In this document: positions 61,472 through 64,000 of the stretch, in pieces
How the letters are laid out: every line of letters begins with the position of its first letter
Position numbering within the stretch: the stretch's first letter is position 1
From: Strobilurus pachycystidiatus
Taxonomy: Eukaryota > Basidiomycota > Agaricomycetes > Agaricales > Physalacriaceae
Reading direction: 5' to 3'
Assembly (NCBI GenBank): GCA_019915135.1
Contig: JAHLMK010000012.1
Location: 1,240,001 to 1,304,000, forward strand
Length of the DNA: 64,000 bases
The notes under the pieces: model-generated
Databases searched by the model: none
Seen by the model: the letters and a program-made list of their open reading frames with translations, nothing else
Told to the model about the DNA's origin: nothing
Position numbers and translations under genes: made by a program

Positions 61472-62297
61472 CAAACCTTAAGAACAAGAATCAACACAAA
61501 TGAGAATGGCGCACGGCGGGAAGGCGGGCAACATGTTGCATCCAAAAAAAACATGGGCATCTCCCGAAATGACCTTTGGTAGGCTAGATGCTTTGGCTGA
61601 CATGGCCATATACATAACATATGGACCTGATAGCCCGCTCAAATATCACGGTTTGCAGTCGGCGGGTGGGCAGGCGCAAGAATGAAGCAGAGCACGTCTA
61701 TCGCGGTCTGAGGGGAGAGAATGGAGAAGACTATGCTAGGGTGCTACGGCAAATGTTTAAAGACAGCGGCAAGGCGGACAGGCAAGGCAGACAACGCGTC
61801 GGTAGGCAGCGACGGTCAAGCAGTGGGGGAAGGGAATATAAAAAGACTATGCTAGGGTGCTACAACAAAAAGACGGCGGCAAGGCAGACAGACAGACGGC
61901 GGGGTGGGCGGAGAACACGGTTGTGGTCGGTCGGAAAGCAAGTGGTTTGAGGCGGTGGGTGGTTAGTGGCGGTCGCGGTGAGGGCGTGGTCGATGACGGC
62001 GGGAACGAGAGACGATCAGAGGATGCCCATGTTTGGACCTGGCAATCCCCTGGATCAGGCCTCAGGGTTGATCTACATTCATGGCCAAATCAAATCAACA
62101 CGACACGGTCTTACAGTAATCGGATTTGTTGACTTCGTCGGCATGCCATTCAGACGGCAGTTGAGGAAGAAAGTAGAACATAGATGTGAAAGACGCAAAT
62201 GGAAGTACGGAAGCAAGCTGAAAGATGGATCTTGGTCCACGGCCGGGCTTTCCGGTGGTACGGTTCTAACATTTGGGGAATACATGGAGGCTACTGA
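61472..62297. other. Intergenic with a local tandem repeat
   Basis: Purine-rich sequence lies between two minus-strand genes. No supported gene; it should include the 3' flank of the methyltransferase gene. Confidence 0.5.
61729..61900 (+). repeat. Imperfect tandem repeat, period 116 bp
   Basis: GACTATGCTAGGGTGCTAC occurs at 61729 and again at 61845, followed in both copies by a similar GACAGCGGCAAGGCGGACAG / GACGGCGGCAAGGCAGACAG block. The spacing of the second block differs by a few bases. It is non-coding as far as I can see. Confidence 0.75.
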
Positions 62298-63211
62298 TCA
62301 AACTTTCCTGCCCTTCGCCAAAAACAAAGGACTCTGCTTATCGAGGCCCCAGACTCGAGTATCAAGGATTGCCCCGGGGATAATCTCGAAGCTGAACTCT
62401 CCCAATCCCGCGTTTTCGAAGATCTGCCGGATAGATTCTGCCCGGAAGGAGTTTTGATGCGCCACAATGTCCTTGAAGGGAGAAGAAGCCACGGCGTTTT
62501 CCTCGTCCTGAGCCTCATCTCCAACGCGGTCGGTAACGATCAGCGTGCCGCCTTCTTTGAGGAAGAACTTCAGTATCTTAGTGATCTCGACTGGGGATTC
62601 GAAATGATGGTAGGCCATCGTACACTAAGAGAGAATGAGCTGAATCGTGGTGACAAAGTCGCAAAGGGGACTTACAATGATCACGTCGAATTTCTCGTCG
62701 CTGAGCTCGCCAACCTCGCTTTTGAGTTCATGGGCGATGGCAGACATCTTGTGAGAAACGCCTAATGTAGCTGCACGTTTGTTGTATTCGTCCACCATGC
62801 CCTGACTGATGTCGACTCCCAAGATGCGCTTGCAATGAGGTACAAGTTCCTTTTCCAGCAGGCCTAGAAGCTATGAGATTTTGACGCGCTCCGCGTTCGA
62901 ACAAAAACACGTACCTGAGCCACAAGCAAAATTGAGAAGGGTCGTGGACTCTGGGTTGAACTTGTAGCCGTTATTGACAATGAATTTCCCTTGCCTGAGA
63001 AACCGTCAGTCCAAGCAATCCACTAAAATTTAACATACTTCTCGGTCAATTCCCTGAGCATTGGAATCTCTTCATATTGCGCGGGGGCCTTGTTGTAATG
63101 TTCTTTGTTGGCGACGGCAAAGTCATGGGCGTGGTCGTGGTGATTTTCGTGAAGAGGATGTCCCACAGCCTGATGAGGGTGATGGTGATGTTCGCGATGT
63201 TGACTGGCCAT
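62298..63211 (-). CDS. Class I SAM-dependent methyltransferase
   Basis: Four exons (63039-63211, 62915-62994, 62676-62863, 62298-62624) give 255 residues. A His-rich N-terminus (MASQHREHHHHPHQAVGHPL) precedes NKEHYNKAPAQYEEIPMLRE. Motif I (SAM binding) is STTLLNFACGSGLLEKELVP, with an intron inside the glycine loop. The acidic residue that contacts the SAM ribose is in RILGVDISQGMVDEYNKRAA. Motif II/IV is EKFDVIICTMAYHHFESPVE, and a later strand is GGTLIVTDRVGD. The LNFACGSG and VDISQGMVDEYN wording is typical of fungal UbiE/COQ5-like small-molecule methyltransferases; the substrate is unknown. A longer in-frame start at 63334 exists, but it overlaps a TTTAAATA promoter-like element, so 63211 is preferred. 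Confidence 0.9.
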
Positions 63212-64000
63212 GTAGACGCCTAATATTGTTACGAGAAGAGCTGAACGTGGCGCGTGACTGGTGAGTCGTGATAGGTTCTGTCGAATAGACCACGGACCAG
63301 ATAGAGCACAGTATTTAAAGATACGGCGCTGCATAGACAGATGCCATCTTTGCGTTCCATTTATACTGTAGCGTTGACGGAGCTCGAGATCTTTGCAAGC
63401 TTACTCATCCTTGACTGGGAAGGTCCTCCTAGCTTACGATTATCAATTTATCATGCTTCTGGAGGCGTGATGATGATGATGATGGGGGAAGAGTCTCGAG
63501 ATATCCGTAGTTCCGCAGCGGCACAGGCGTGATCCGGCACATCACACCCGCGGCCTCACGCGTGCCTCCTCCCTAGAACTTACGAACGACAATACTAGTT
63601 GCCGCCTTTGCCGTATAGGTTAGGCCATACAGTTCGTCACCCACTCTCCAGGGCTTAACCGTTTTAAAGCCGGCATTTCGTGAGCAAATAAGTGGGTCGG
63701 TCTTCGGCACTCCAGCGTCCCGTCGCCGATTCCCGCACTCAACTTCCATAAACGGAGTCATTGGTCAGTTGGAGAGCGTAACGCCTTTCCTCGGTGCTAA
63801 AAAAAAGCCAGGTCAAGATTCCTGGCACCTTAAGTACTTGCGTGTTATTCTCGGAGTGGAATCTGACAGAGTCGAAGTGTGTATTGATCAGTACATACTG
63901 TTAGTAGTGTTACTACCTGGTTGCTACCGAGAATAAAAAGTCACGTCCACCAAAAAAAAGAGTCATTGGTCAGGGCTTTTGGGTAAATATCCCGACCTCT
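63212..64000. other. Intergenic, window end
   Basis: It includes the methyltransferase promoter, a short GAT/ATG microsatellite (about 63468-63486), a small hairpin (GCCAGG...CCTGGC near 63809-63828), and the 14-mer GAGTCATTGGTCAG occurring twice (about 63755 and 63960). No gene was seen. Confidence 0.5.

Noticed and set aside
63809..63828. GCCAGG...CCTGGC hairpin followed by later A-rich sequence, considered as a bacterial-type terminator
   Set aside because: The window is fungal, no gene ends there, and a 6-bp stem occurs easily by chance.

Overview
This window looks like nuclear DNA from a filamentous basidiomycete, most likely an Agaricomycete. The evidence is: (1) almost every gene is split by canonical GT-AG introns of about 41-60 nt; (2) the families present are fungal and several are typical of mushrooms (GH128 beta-1,3-glucanase, a DUF6593-like protein, a ubiquitin-fold fusion, an RCK-type stress kinase); (3) there are no operons, and there is a short-intron tRNA gene. 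The species cannot be named from sequence alone. Gene models below were assembled by eye by joining exons whose reading phases match; several were checked to sum to a multiple of three.

Layout. 0-10.9 kb: tRNA-Gln(CTG) with an 11-nt intron, a secreted protein, a two-ubiquitin-fold fusion protein, mitochondrial Fe-S scaffold ISU1 divergent from TFIID subunit TAF9, and splicing factor PRP31 divergent from an F-box protein. 12.8-15 kb: an RCK/Srk1-type MAPK-activated kinase with a perfect CRE 59 bp upstream of its start. 15-21.4 kb: gene-poor. 21.4-27 kb: a TVP38/TMEM64-type membrane protein, a small mitochondrial-looking membrane protein, PEX11, and a Tctex-type dynein light chain. 27-32 kb: gene-poor. 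32.1-37 kb: an HSF-type transcription factor and a flippase-kinase (Fpk1/NRC-2) type AGC kinase. 37-42.2 kb: gene-poor, with a local repeat cluster near 38.4-39 kb. 42.2-52 kb: a 20-exon vacuolar-type MFS transporter, mitoribosomal uS14m, a small conserved-looking protein, an FAD/NAD oxidoreductase, a bZIP factor and a DUF6593-like protein. 53.4-63.2 kb: a Ser-rich protein, GPATCH11 homologue, a two-RRM protein, a secreted GH128 glucanase, and a SAM methyltransferase, with weak candidates between.

The genes are independent transcription units, not one pathway. Functional themes do recur: RNA processing (PRP31, GPATCH11, RRM protein), mitochondria (ISU1, uS14m, two small proteins), membrane and organelle biology (TVP38, PEX11, Fpk1-like kinase, MFS), and stress and transcription control (Srk1-like kinase, HSF, bZIP, TAF9). 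Four divergent pairs share intergenic spaces of 152-257 bp. I found no CRISPR array, no intact transposon and no biosynthetic cluster. The most unusual items are the ubiquitin-fold fusion gene, the splice oddities (14-nt and 11-nt micro-exons, a probable GC-AG intron, in-frame introns), and the CRE at the stress kinase.
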